Origin: Melioribacteraceae bacterium
GTDB taxonomy: Bacteria > Bacteroidota > Ignavibacteria > Ignavibacteriales > Melioribacteraceae
Direction of reading: 5' to 3'
Length of the DNA stretch: 17,669 bases
NCBI GenBank assembly: GCA_015486905.1
Contig: WFQV01000035.1
Span: forward strand, 1 to 17,669
This document shows, piece after piece, positions 1 through 6,804 of the stretch. A program made the position numbers and the translations under genes. Position 1 is the first letter of the stretch, and every line of letters starts with the position of its first letter. Under the pieces are notes generated by a model. It was given only the letters and a program-made list of their open reading frames with translations, was not told the DNA's origin and made no database searches.

Positions 1-1356
1 GATAAAATAAAGTACATAAAACTTCTTAGTGTTTCCGGTTCTTACTGGCGGGGCGATGAACATAACAAACAGATGCAAAGAATCTACGGCATTTCTTTCC
101 CCAAGAAAAAAATGTTGGAAGACCACCTCGCATTTTTGGAAGAAGCAAAAAAACGAGACCACAGAAAATTAGGCAGGCAATTGGATTTGTTCAGCATTCA
201 CGAAGAAAGCGGTCCCGGCTTAATATTTTGGCATCCCCACGGTGCAATCATCCGTAACGAAATTGAAAATTTCTGGAAGAAAGAACATCTCAAAAACGGT
301 TACGATTTGCTCTTTACACCTCACATCGGTAGAAGTTTGCTTTGGGAAACAAGCGGACATTTGAAGCACTTTAAAGAAAATATGTTCGCTCCGATGAAAA
401 TTGACGAGAACGAATATTACGTAAAACCAATGAACTGCCCGTTCCACATTTTAATTTACAAATCTAAAATACGCTCTTACCGCGATTTACCTTTGCGTTG
501 GGCTGAGTTAGGTACCGTTTACCGCTACGAAAAAAGCGGGGTGCTTCACGGACTTTTACGCGTACGTGGCTTTACACAAGACGATGCACACATCTTTTGC
601 GCTCAAGAACAAATTGAAGATGAAATAGTCGAGGTAATTAGATTCTCAAAGAAAATGTGGGAAGATTTCGGCTTTGAAAATCTTAAATTTTACGTTTCAA
701 CAAAACCCGAAAAAGCAGGCGGCAACGACGAGCTTTGGGAAAGAGCTACAAACTCTTTGGAACATGCACTTGAAACGGAACATCTGGATTACGAAATTGA
801 CGAAGGCGGCGGGGCTTTTTACGGACCTAAAATCGACATTAAAATTAAAGACGCCTTAAACCGTGAATGGCAGATGAGCACAATCCAATTTGATTTTAAC
901 CTTCCCGAAAAATTCGATATGAAATATATAGGAGAGGACGGTAAAGAACACCGCCCGTTCATGGTTCACAGGGCACTGTTAGGCTCGTTGGAAAGGTTCT
1001 TCGGCGTTTTGATTGAACATTACGGCGGAGCCTTCCCGCTTTGGTTGGCTCCCGTTCAAATAGCTGTAATTCCGGTTTCGCAAAACTATTCGGATTACGC
1101 ACGTAAAGTTTACACGGAATTACTCGATAACGATTTCAGAGTTGAATTGGACAAACGTGATGAGAAAATCGGTTACAAAATCCGCTATTGGGAAATGCAG
1201 AAAGTTCCTTACATGCTGATTGTAGGCGGTAAGGAAGAGGAAAGCGGAAATGTATCCGTACGCACACACAAAAAAGGCAACATCGGAAAGTTGAGTTTAT
1301 CCGATTTTAATTCTAAATTAAAGGATGAAATAAAAAATAAATTTATTAACAATTAG
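1..1356 (+). CDS. thrS: Threonine--tRNA ligase, 5'-truncated by window edge
   Basis: This enzyme charges tRNA-Thr with threonine in the cytoplasm. The open frame runs in from base 1 with no stop and already reads class II ThrRS sequence (SYWRGDEHNKQ) before the first ATG at 73. The N-terminal TGS and editing domains therefore lie outside the window and 73 is not the real start. About 451 residues remain, covering the catalytic core and anticodon-binding domain. The three zinc ligands of the family are visible: Cys in MNCPFH, His in DDAHIF and His in MVHRALLG. Class II motif 2 (RVRGFTQDD), the substrate loop YGPKIDIKI and motif 3 (ALLGSLERFFGVLIEHYGG) are intact. The C-terminal domain begins near LAPVQIAVIP. 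infC follows after a 10-nt gap that is mostly its ribosome binding site, so the two are probably cotranscribed. Identification is very secure. Confidence 0.97.
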   Translation, partial: DKIKYIKLLSVSGSYWRGDEHNKQMQRIYGISFPKKKMLEDHLAFLEEAKKRDHRKLGRQLDLFSIHEESGPGLIFWHPHGAIIRNEIENFWKKEHLKNGYDLLFTPHIGRSLLWETSGHLKHFKENMFAPMKIDENEYYVKPMNCPFHILIYKSKIRSYRDLPLRWAELGTVYRYEKSGVLHGLLRVRGFTQDDAHIFCAQEQIEDEIVEVIRFSKKMWEDFGFENLKFYVSTKPEKAGGNDELWERATNSLEHALETEHLDYEIDEGGGAFYGPKIDIKIKDALNREWQMSTIQFDFNLPEKFDMKYIGEDGKEHRPFMVHRALLGSLERFFGVLIEHYGGAFPLWLAPVQIAVIPVSQNYSDYARKVYTELLDNDFRVELDKRDEKIGYKIRYWEMQKVPYMLIVGGKEEESGNVSVRTHKKGNIGKLSLSDFNSKLKDEIKNKFINN

Positions 1357-1369
1357 GGAGGAATTTATC
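1355..1369 (+). promoter_or_regulatory. Shine-Dalgarno and ATC start codon of infC
   Basis: AGGGAGG at 1355-1361, overlapping the thrS stop codon, is a strong Shine-Dalgarno sequence. It is followed after 5 nt by ATC at 1367-1369. No ATG, GTG or TTG occurs in the infC frame between the thrS stop and the GTG at 1535, which lies inside the conserved IF3 sequence QPPVCKI. ATC is therefore the only start that fits both the protein family and the ribosome binding site. Rare start codons (ATT in E. coli) are the known basis of IF3 autoregulation: IF3 rejects its own non-canonical codon when it is abundant. That this applies here is inference. Confidence 0.8.
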
Positions 1370-1894
1370 GCTCAAAAAAATTACAGAATTAATTCTGATA
1401 TTACTGCTAAGAAAGTCAGAGTTATTAGTGAGACAGGAGAACAAATAGGAATTTTACCTATTCAAGAGGCGCTGGCAAAAGCAGAAGAAAAAAATTTAGA
1501 TTTAGTTGAGATTGCGCCTCAGGCTCAACCGCCAGTGTGTAAAATAATTAATTACGGAAAGTTCGTTTACGAGCAACAGAAAAAACAAAAGTTAGCTAAA
1601 AAGAATCAACAAACGACTGTTCTTAAAGAGATAAGACTTCATCCTAACACGGACACGCACGATTTTCTTTTTAAGGCAAGGCATGCTAAAAACTTTTTAG
1701 AAAGCGGGAACAAGGTTAAGGCTTCCGTCATTTTCAAAGGTAGAGAGCTTGCTTACAAGGAACACGGCGAGGAATTATTAAAGAAATTTATCGATGAGCT
1801 TTCCGAGGTTTCTAACCCGGAAGGAGGAATTAAGTTTGAAGGAAGAATCATGCATACGATTCTTGCTCCATTAAAACGTAAAAAGAAAAAATAA
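1367..1894 (+). CDS. infC: Translation initiation factor IF-3, ATC start
   Basis: IF3 binds the 30S subunit, keeps it apart from 50S and checks the start codon and initiator tRNA. Read from the ATC at 1367 the protein is 175 residues, the normal size. It opens with AQKNYRINSDITAKKVRVI, the typical IF3 N-terminus, followed by the N-domain with LPIQEALAKAEEKNLDLVEIAP and QPPVCKIINYGKF. A lysine-rich linker (EQQKKQKLAKKNQQ) leads to the C-domain (KEIRLHPNTDTHDFLFKARHA). The tail is basic (LKRKKKK). Starting at the GTG at 1535 would delete most of the N-domain, so that start is wrong. It sits between thrS and rpmI-rplT as in most bacteria. Gaps on both sides are 10-15 nt, leaving no room for a long L20-type leader directly upstream. 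Confidence 0.95.
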   Translation: MAQKNYRINSDITAKKVRVISETGEQIGILPIQEALAKAEEKNLDLVEIAPQAQPPVCKIINYGKFVYEQQKKQKLAKKNQQTTVLKEIRLHPNTDTHDFLFKARHAKNFLESGNKVKASVIFKGRELAYKEHGEELLKKFIDELSEVSNPEGGIKFEGRIMHTILAPLKRKKKK

Positions 1895-1909
1895 AGGACA
1901 GGTAAAACT

Positions 1910-2101
1910 ATGCCAAAGATGAAGAGCAACAGAGGAGCCGCTAAAACGTTCAAGAAGACCGGTTCCGGTAAGTTCAAAAGGTACAAAGCCTACAAGTCTC
2001 ATATTCTTACTCCGAAATCTCCAAAGAGAATAAGAAAATTGAGAAAGGCTACTTTGGTTTCGAAAGCAGATTCGAAACGAGTTAAAGAAATGGTTTTATA
2101 A
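1910..2101 (+). CDS. rpmI: Large ribosomal subunit protein bL35
   Basis: This is a small structural protein of the 50S subunit, 63 residues and strongly basic, as expected for bL35. The N-terminus MPKMKSNRGAAKTFKKTGSG is the family signature, and the rest (KRYKAYKSHILTPKSPKRIRKLRKA) continues it. The ATG is preceded by AAAGGACAGG, a good Shine-Dalgarno. It lies 15 nt after infC and 22 nt before rplT, the conserved infC-rpmI-rplT order. In enteric bacteria L20 represses this pair by binding the mRNA. No separate leader is visible here, so any such control would have to use infC sequence. Confidence 0.97.
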   Translation: MPKMKSNRGAAKTFKKTGSGKFKRYKAYKSHILTPKSPKRIRKLRKATLVSKADSKRVKEMVL

Positions 2102-2123
2102 TTAAAAAAAGTGAGGATTAGCG

Positions 2124-2471
2124 ATGCCACGAGCTAAAAACAATGTCGCTTCTCGTAAGAGAAGAAAAAAAACAATGGATATGGCTAAGGGTTACTGGGG
2201 TTCCCGAGGTACGGTTTACACCGTAGCTAAACACTCCGTTGAAAAAGGTCTTCAGCACGCCTACGCCGACCGCAAGGCAAAGAAAAGGACTTTTCGTAAA
2301 CTTTGGATTGCGAGAATCAATGCCGCAGCACGAGCCAACGGCACTACTTATTCCCGTTTAATCCACGGTATGAAGGAAAAAGGAATTACAATCAACCGAA
2401 AAGTATTGGCAAACTTGGCGGTTGAAAACCCGGCTGCATTTAAAGAAGTTGTCGATTTTGTATTGAAATAA
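2124..2471 (+). CDS. rplT: Large ribosomal subunit protein bL20
   Basis: bL20 is a 50S protein needed early in 23S rRNA assembly, and in several bacteria it is also the repressor of its own operon. At 115 residues the protein has normal length. It starts MPRAKNNVASRKRRKKTMDMAKG, with the long basic N-terminal extension that threads into rRNA. The globular part contains LWIARINAAARANGTTYSRLI, the most conserved block. GTGAGG ahead of the ATG serves as ribosome binding site. It ends the infC-rpmI-rplT block, and a hairpin follows before pheS. Confidence 0.97.
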   Translation: MPRAKNNVASRKRRKKTMDMAKGYWGSRGTVYTVAKHSVEKGLQHAYADRKAKKRTFRKLWIARINAAARANGTTYSRLIHGMKEKGITINRKVLANLAVENPAAFKEVVDFVLK

Positions 2472-2476
2472 TAATT

Positions 2477-2514
2477 GCCCCCTCACATAAGTTCTTATTT
2501 TTTGCGGAGGGGGT
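2477..2514 (+). terminator. GC-rich hairpin between rplT and pheS (terminator or attenuator candidate)
   Basis: CCCCCTC at 2478-2484 pairs perfectly with GAGGGGG at 2507-2513, and a G-U pair can close the base. The loop is 22 nt and U-rich. Downstream is AAATTTTAAACTTTTTAG, so the U tract is broken and starts several bases late, which suggests a weak or partial terminator. The 69-nt gap is the largest in the thrS-pheT block, so this is where pheST output could be set apart from that of the ribosomal genes. No Phe-rich leader peptide is seen in the gap. The function is inferred. Confidence 0.45.
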
Positions 2515-2540
2515 AAATTTTAAACTTTTTAGACGCTACT

Positions 2541-3530
2541 ATGGACAAGAAAATTACTGAAATCCGCGAGAATTTTGAAAAGGACATATCCGCAGTTTCT
2601 TCATTAAAAGAATTAGAAGAAGTGCGAATTAAATATTTAAGCAGAAAAGGATTAGTCCCTTCCTTATTTGAAGAATTCAAAACTCTGCCCAAAGAAGAAA
2701 AGCCCAAATACGGTAAACTTTTTAACGAGCTTAAAAATTCCGTGCAGAATGAATTTAACGCCAAGAAAACTACTTTGGAAAGTAGTTCCGGCACGGCAGC
2801 CCGAAAACTGGACATTTCGCTTCCCGGACGCAGAAAAAAATTGGGAAGCAAACACATACTTACACAAACAACCGAAGAAATTAAAAATATCTTTAAAGGT
2901 CTGGGTTTCTCGGTTTTTGAAGGGCCGGAGATTGAATCCGATCATTACAATTTTGAGATGTTAAACTTTCCGCCGGACCACCCTGCACGGGATATGCAGG
3001 ACACTTTTTTCATTAATGAAAAGTTCTTAATGAGAACGCACACTTCCCCGGTTCAAATTCGTTTAATGGAAAAAGTAAAACCGCCTTTGAGAGCAATAAT
3101 GCCGGGAAGAGTTTTCCGCAACGAAGCAATAAGCGCAAAAAGCTATTGCCTGTTCCACCAAGTGGAAGGGCTTTACGTTGACACGGATGTGACCTTTGCC
3201 GAACTTAAAGGAACATTAATCCAATTTGCAAAAAACTTCTTCGGCAAGAATGTCAAGTACCGATTCCGCCCCAGCTTCTTCCCTTTTACAGAACCTTCCG
3301 CCGAGGTAGATATTTGGTGGGAGCCTAAAGGGAAGGAAGGAAGATGGCTAGAAATATTAGGCTGCGGAATGGTTGACCCGAACGTTTTGAACAATGTGAA
3401 CATCGACTCCGAAAAATACACCGGTTACGCATTCGGAATGGGAATAGAAAGAATGACTATGCTCAAATACGGCATTAACGACATTCGTGTATTTTTCGAT
3501 AACGACAACAGATTTCTCGAACAATTTTAG
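2541..3530 (+). CDS. pheS: Phenylalanine--tRNA ligase alpha subunit
   Basis: This is the catalytic subunit of the (alpha-beta)2 PheRS that charges tRNA-Phe. At 329 residues it is typical of the bacterial alpha subunit. The N-terminal ~85 residues are a charged helical arm (coiled coil) that contacts tRNA. The catalytic domain starts around LGSKHILTQTTEEIKNIF. Class II motif 2 is visible as MPGRVFRNEAIS followed by FHQVEGLYVD (from residue 205), and motif 3 as GYAFGMGIERMTMLKYG (from residue 295), with the family's GMGIER block. The Shine-Dalgarno ahead of the ATG is poor (TTTTTAGACGCTACT), so translation may rely on an A/U-rich leader. pheT follows after 14 nt. Confidence 0.97.
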   Translation: MDKKITEIRENFEKDISAVSSLKELEEVRIKYLSRKGLVPSLFEEFKTLPKEEKPKYGKLFNELKNSVQNEFNAKKTTLESSSGTAARKLDISLPGRRKKLGSKHILTQTTEEIKNIFKGLGFSVFEGPEIESDHYNFEMLNFPPDHPARDMQDTFFINEKFLMRTHTSPVQIRLMEKVKPPLRAIMPGRVFRNEAISAKSYCLFHQVEGLYVDTDVTFAELKGTLIQFAKNFFGKNVKYRFRPSFFPFTEPSAEVDIWWEPKGKEGRWLEILGCGMVDPNVLNNVNIDSEKYTGYAFGMGIERMTMLKYGINDIRVFFDNDNRFLEQF

Positions 3531-3544
3531 ACGGAGCTGAAGAA

Positions 3545-5944
3545 TTGAAAATTTCTCTTAATTGGCTTAACGAATACATTGAAATATCCGATATCCCTCC
3601 GGTTGAGGTGTTGGAAAAACTTACCGTTTCCGGTCTTGAAGTTGACGAAGTGGAAAACCATGCTAAGTCTTTGGAAAATATTGTAGTAGGTTTTGTAAAA
3701 GAAAAGAAGAAACATCCGAACGCCGATAAGCTTTCCGTTTGTTTGGTAAGCGATGGAGTCAAGGATTACAACGTTGTCTGCGGAGCCCCGAATGTGGATG
3801 CAGGACAGAAGGTCGCTTTTGCAAAAATCGGTGCCGTCATTCCTCAATTCGGCGAAAAATTGAAAAAGACAAAAATCCGCGGTGAAGTTTCCGAAGGAAT
3901 GATTTGTGCGGAAGACGAATTAAATTTAGGAGACGACCATACCGGAATAATGGTGCTCGACGAAGAATTCCCCGCGGGCACACCGCTGGTGGAAGCTCTT
4001 GGCTTAAACGACGTAACTGCCGAGATTGACATTACACCAAACCGCGCTGACGCTCTAAGTCACATCGGAATTGCAAGAGACCTTTCGGCTATTTACAAAA
4101 GAGATGTTCAATATCCCTCATTTAATTTTGAAGGGACAGGAAGACCGGCAAACCAAATGGCATCGGTTGAAATTCTGGATAATCAAGGATGCCCCCGGTA
4201 CGTTGCAACCGTCGTGCGAAACGTTAATATTAAAGAGTCCCCCGAATGGTTAAAAACTCGTTTACTTAGCGTGGGCTTACGTCCTATTAACAACGTGGTT
4301 GACGTTACTAATTTTATCCTTTACGAATTAGGACAACCTCTCCACTCTTTCGATTTAGACAAACTTAACGGTAAAAAAATTATTGTACGTAAAGCAGGCA
4401 AAGATGAAACCTTTGTTACGCTGGATTCGAAAGAACGAAAACTCTCCCCTGAGGATTTAATGATTTGCGATGCCGAAAAGCCGGTGGCAATTGCAGGAAT
4501 AATGGGCGGGGAAAATTCGGAAGTTTCGGACAATACTAAAAACGTTCTAATTGAAAGCGCTTATTTCAATCCCTCGCGAATAAGAAAAACTTCGAAACGT
4601 TTGGGGCTTTCAACCGATTCCTCTTACCGCTTCGAGCGAGGGTGCAATCCTGAAATAACGCTCTTTGCCGCACAGCGTGCTGCCGCTTTAATAGCAGAGT
4701 TAGCCGACGGAGAAATTGCAGAGGGTTACATTGACGTTTACCCTAATCCCTTGGAAAGAAAAAAAGTTGAACTGAGATTCGCAAGAATTACCAAAATATT
4801 AGGCTTTGAAATTCCCGCCGAGGAAGCTGAAGCAATACTTACCGGCTTGGGCTTTGTAGTGCTCGCGAAAGAAGAAGAAAAACTTTTAATCGAAGTTCCC
4901 CTCTTCCGTCATGATATTGAAAGGGAAATCGATTTAATTGAGGAAGTTGCGCGAATCTACGGCTACAACAAAATAAAATCCGTAGAAAAAATTGCCGTTA
5001 CCCTCGAGGAGAAAATAGACCAAGGGGTTAAATGCGACAACGTTAAAAATATTTTAACGGGTTTAGGCTACAATGAAATGCTCAACAGCTCCTTGCTTAA
5101 TGAAGAAAGAGCAAATCAATTCGGCAAAGCGATAGCCGTACTTTCCCCTCAAACGGTTGAAATGTCCCATCTGCGTACATCACTTATTCCGGGTGCTTTG
5201 CTCACCGTTTCGCGCAATATAAAAGTGCGTGAAAAGGACTTAAAACTTTTTGAAATAGGGCACACATACGAATTGAAAAAAGAACCGATTGATTCCTTCG
5301 ACGACTTTACCGAAACGGAAAGAATGCTGCTGCTCATTACAGGGAAAGCAAACAGTAGCGAATGGTACGCTAAGGAAAGAGATTTTGATGTTTACGATTT
5401 GCTCGGTGATATTGAAGAATTATTTTCTAAAGTCGGTCTTAGCCGTTCGATTAAAAATAAAAAACGGTTCGAAGGCGACGAGCATTTTGAATTTAAAATT
5501 CAAAAAATTATCGGGAAAGAGGTAATCGGTGAAGGAGGTAAAATAAGGAAAGAATTCCTTAAGAAATATGACATTGAACAAGAAGTCTTTTTATTCGATT
5601 TTAATCTGGAGAAAATTTTAAAACTCCAACCGAAAGTAAAAAGATATTCCGAGCTGCTGAAGTATCCTAAGGTCTTTAGGGACTTCGCTTTTGTTGTAGA
5701 TAAAAAAATAACCAACGAACAGGTGATTAAGGCAATCAAAAAAGGCAGCTCGAATTTGTTGAAAAATATAAAGTTATTCGATATCTTTGAAAGTCAAAGT
5801 TTAGGCGAAGGTAAAAAATCGCTTGCTTACGAGTTGGAATATTACGATGAAAGTCGTACATTAACGGAAGAAGAAGTTGACAAAGATTTCTGGAATGCCA
5901 TCGAGACCGTGACAAAAGAACTGGATGCAAAATTAAGAGGTTGA
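3545..5944 (+). CDS. pheT: Phenylalanine--tRNA ligase beta subunit, TTG start
   Basis: This is the large PheRS subunit, 799 residues against about 800 usual. It carries tRNA binding and editing of Tyr-tRNA-Phe. Domains appear in the standard order: N-terminal NEYIEI segment; EMAP-II-like tRNA-binding domain at about 40-150 (GAPNVDAGQKVAFAKIGAVI); the B1/B3/B4 region with DITPNRADALSHIGIARDL and RPINNVVDVTNF; IAGIMGGENSEV; B5; the inactive class II core; and the C-terminal FDX-ACB domain from residue 707 (YPKVFRDFAFVV) to the end. The start is TTG at 3545, with GGAG 8 nt upstream. KISLNWLNEYI is the usual PheT N-terminus and no ATG fits. It overlaps or abuts the next small gene. Confidence 0.97.
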   Translation: MKISLNWLNEYIEISDIPPVEVLEKLTVSGLEVDEVENHAKSLENIVVGFVKEKKKHPNADKLSVCLVSDGVKDYNVVCGAPNVDAGQKVAFAKIGAVIPQFGEKLKKTKIRGEVSEGMICAEDELNLGDDHTGIMVLDEEFPAGTPLVEALGLNDVTAEIDITPNRADALSHIGIARDLSAIYKRDVQYPSFNFEGTGRPANQMASVEILDNQGCPRYVATVVRNVNIKESPEWLKTRLLSVGLRPINNVVDVTNFILYELGQPLHSFDLDKLNGKKIIVRKAGKDETFVTLDSKERKLSPEDLMICDAEKPVAIAGIMGGENSEVSDNTKNVLIESAYFNPSRIRKTSKRLGLSTDSSYRFERGCNPEITLFAAQRAAALIAELADGEIAEGYIDVYPNPLERKKVELRFARITKILGFEIPAEEAEAILTGLGFVVLAKEEEKLLIEVPLFRHDIEREIDLIEEVARIYGYNKIKSVEKIAVTLEEKIDQGVKCDNVKNILTGLGYNEMLNSSLLNEERANQFGKAIAVLSPQTVEMSHLRTSLIPGALLTVSRNIKVREKDLKLFEIGHTYELKKEPIDSFDDFTETERMLLLITGKANSSEWYAKERDFDVYDLLGDIEELFSKVGLSRSIKNKKRFEGDEHFEFKIQKIIGKEVIGEGGKIRKEFLKKYDIEQEVFLFDFNLEKILKLQPKVKRYSELLKYPKVFRDFAFVVDKKITNEQVIKAIKKGSSNLLKNIKLFDIFESQSLGEGKKSLAYELEYYDESRTLTEEEVDKDFWNAIETVTKELDAKLRG

Positions 5945-5946
5945 TT

Positions 5947-6237
5947 TTGAGTGACAAAACAAAATACGATTTATTTATTGAAGAGTTGATTTCACTTGAA
6001 AAACAAGTAATGTTTTTAATTCAAAGGAGTGAAGAAACTTTAGCTCAAAAAGAAGCCTTGGGGAAAAAAGTAAAAATTTTGGAAAATGAAAATGAAATGC
6101 TCAAGTTGAAATTGGAAGAAATTCGGGATAATGAAAAAGTTTTGAATAATAATGGTCTTGATGAGACCGCACGTGAAGCGCTTAAGAAAAAAGTAGATAG
6201 TTTAATTGAAAAAATTGATTATCATATGCGCTCTTAA
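5947..6237 (+). CDS. Small coiled-coil protein of unknown function between pheT and zapA
   Basis: The protein is 96 residues read from TTG at 5947. AGAGG at 5936-5940 lies 6 nt upstream of that codon and favours it over the in-frame TTG at 5941, which has no spacing. It has no signal peptide and no membrane segment. The middle part (about residues 12-70) is rich in Leu, Glu and Lys with heptad-like spacing (ALGKKVKILENENEMLKLKL) and should form a coiled coil. A short basic helix follows (LKKKVDSLIEKIDYHMRS). No catalytic motif is seen. It starts 2 nt after the pheT stop and lies 32 nt before zapA, so translation coupling with both is plausible. A role with ZapA in division, like that of the coiled-coil protein ZapB, is suggested only by its neighbour and its coiled-coil character. 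I do not recognise a named family. Confidence 0.8.
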   Translation: MSDKTKYDLFIEELISLEKQVMFLIQRSEETLAQKEALGKKVKILENENEMLKLKLEEIRDNEKVLNNNGLDETAREALKKKVDSLIEKIDYHMRS

Positions 6238-6269
6238 ACATTATGTTAGTATGATGGACGAGACAATTA

Positions 6270-6569
6270 ATGGCTGAAAAAAAGAAGCTTGAAGTTGAAA
6301 TATTCGGCAAAAAATATTCTTTACTTGTTGAAGATAAAGACATAGCCGAGAATCTTGTTAAATACGTTGACAAGGTGATGAAAGAAGTTAAGGAAGATTT
6401 GAAAGATCAACCTACCGAAACGGTTGCCATTATTGCGGCTTTGAATATTGCTTACGACCTCTCTATTGAGAAAAATAAATTTAAAGAGTTCGGTATTCAA
6501 GCTACTGATAAGATAAAACAGATTAAGCTTCAAATTGAAAAGTCAAGATTGTTATCCACCCCATCATAA
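6270..6569 (+). CDS. zapA: Cell division protein ZapA
   Basis: ZapA binds FtsZ and bundles its filaments at the division site. The 99-residue product has the family's layout. A globular N-terminal domain begins LEVEIFGKKYSLLVEDKDIAEN and continues through VDKVMKEV, followed by a C-terminal helix that makes the dimer or tetramer coiled coil (AALNIAYDLSIEKNKFKE onward). The ATG at 6270 gives the normal start. The upstream GGACGAG is a weak ribosome binding site. Position after pheT and ahead of a 6S-like RNA and rny agrees with a ZapA identity and is a known neighbourhood for zapA. Confidence 0.9.
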   Translation: MAEKKKLEVEIFGKKYSLLVEDKDIAENLVKYVDKVMKEVKEDLKDQPTETVAIIAALNIAYDLSIEKNKFKEFGIQATDKIKQIKLQIEKSRLLSTPS

Positions 6570-6574
6570 TAAAT

Positions 6575-6778
6575 TTTCCGCGCTGCCAACCCTGATAATG
6601 AAGAACTAACAAGAAAAAATAGGGTTATCGACTCATAGCGTGTATTACAGGCCTCAACCCGTTCTGCAACGGGTGTTGCTCTCTCTGAGCAGCCCAGTGG
6701 AAGTAAAAAGCGTTAGGCGGTTTCCCACATTGTCATGGAAGGGTTCTTCCATACAAGAGGTTGGCAGCACGCGGATAT
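6575..6778 (+). ncRNA. ssrS: 6S RNA (regulator of RNA polymerase), probable
   Basis: The 235-nt gap between zapA and rny contains a highly structured element. CCGCG at 6578-6582 and CTGCCAACC at 6583-6591 pair with CGCGG at 6770-6774 and GGTTGGCAG at 6759-6767. This closes a ~200-nt domain with a 14-bp helix interrupted only by a 2-nt CA bulge. On the 3' side a 7-bp hairpin (ATGGAAG 6735-6741 with CTTCCAT 6746-6752, loop GGTT) sits next to the helix. The apical part has CCCGTT/AACGGG (6658-6663, 6668-6673) and GGGT..TGCTC with GAGCAGCCC (6671-6681, 6687-6695). Length, long closing stem, 3' bubble hairpin and location beside zapA match 6S RNA, which binds sigma70-type RNA polymerase holoenzyme. 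SRP, tmRNA and RNase P signatures are absent. The ends are set by the helix and are approximate; no clear promoter was found. Confidence 0.75.
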
Positions 6779-6804
6779 TAAATTGTGACTACCGGAGGAA
6801 AATT

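Noticed and set aside
5941..5946. TTG at 5941 as start of the coiled-coil gene
   Set aside because: The AGAGG motif ends directly before it, leaving no spacing; TTG at 5947 has 6 nt and is preferred.
6575..6778. SRP RNA, tmRNA or RNase P RNA as alternatives for the structured RNA
   Set aside because: The conserved SRP tetraloop hairpin region, the tmRNA tRNA-like ends and the RNase P core motifs are not present.
6640..6804. N-terminal extension of RNase Y
   Set aside because: The frame is open by chance across the structured RNA. The start at 6805 has a good Shine-Dalgarno and gives the membrane helix at the very N-terminus and the normal family length.
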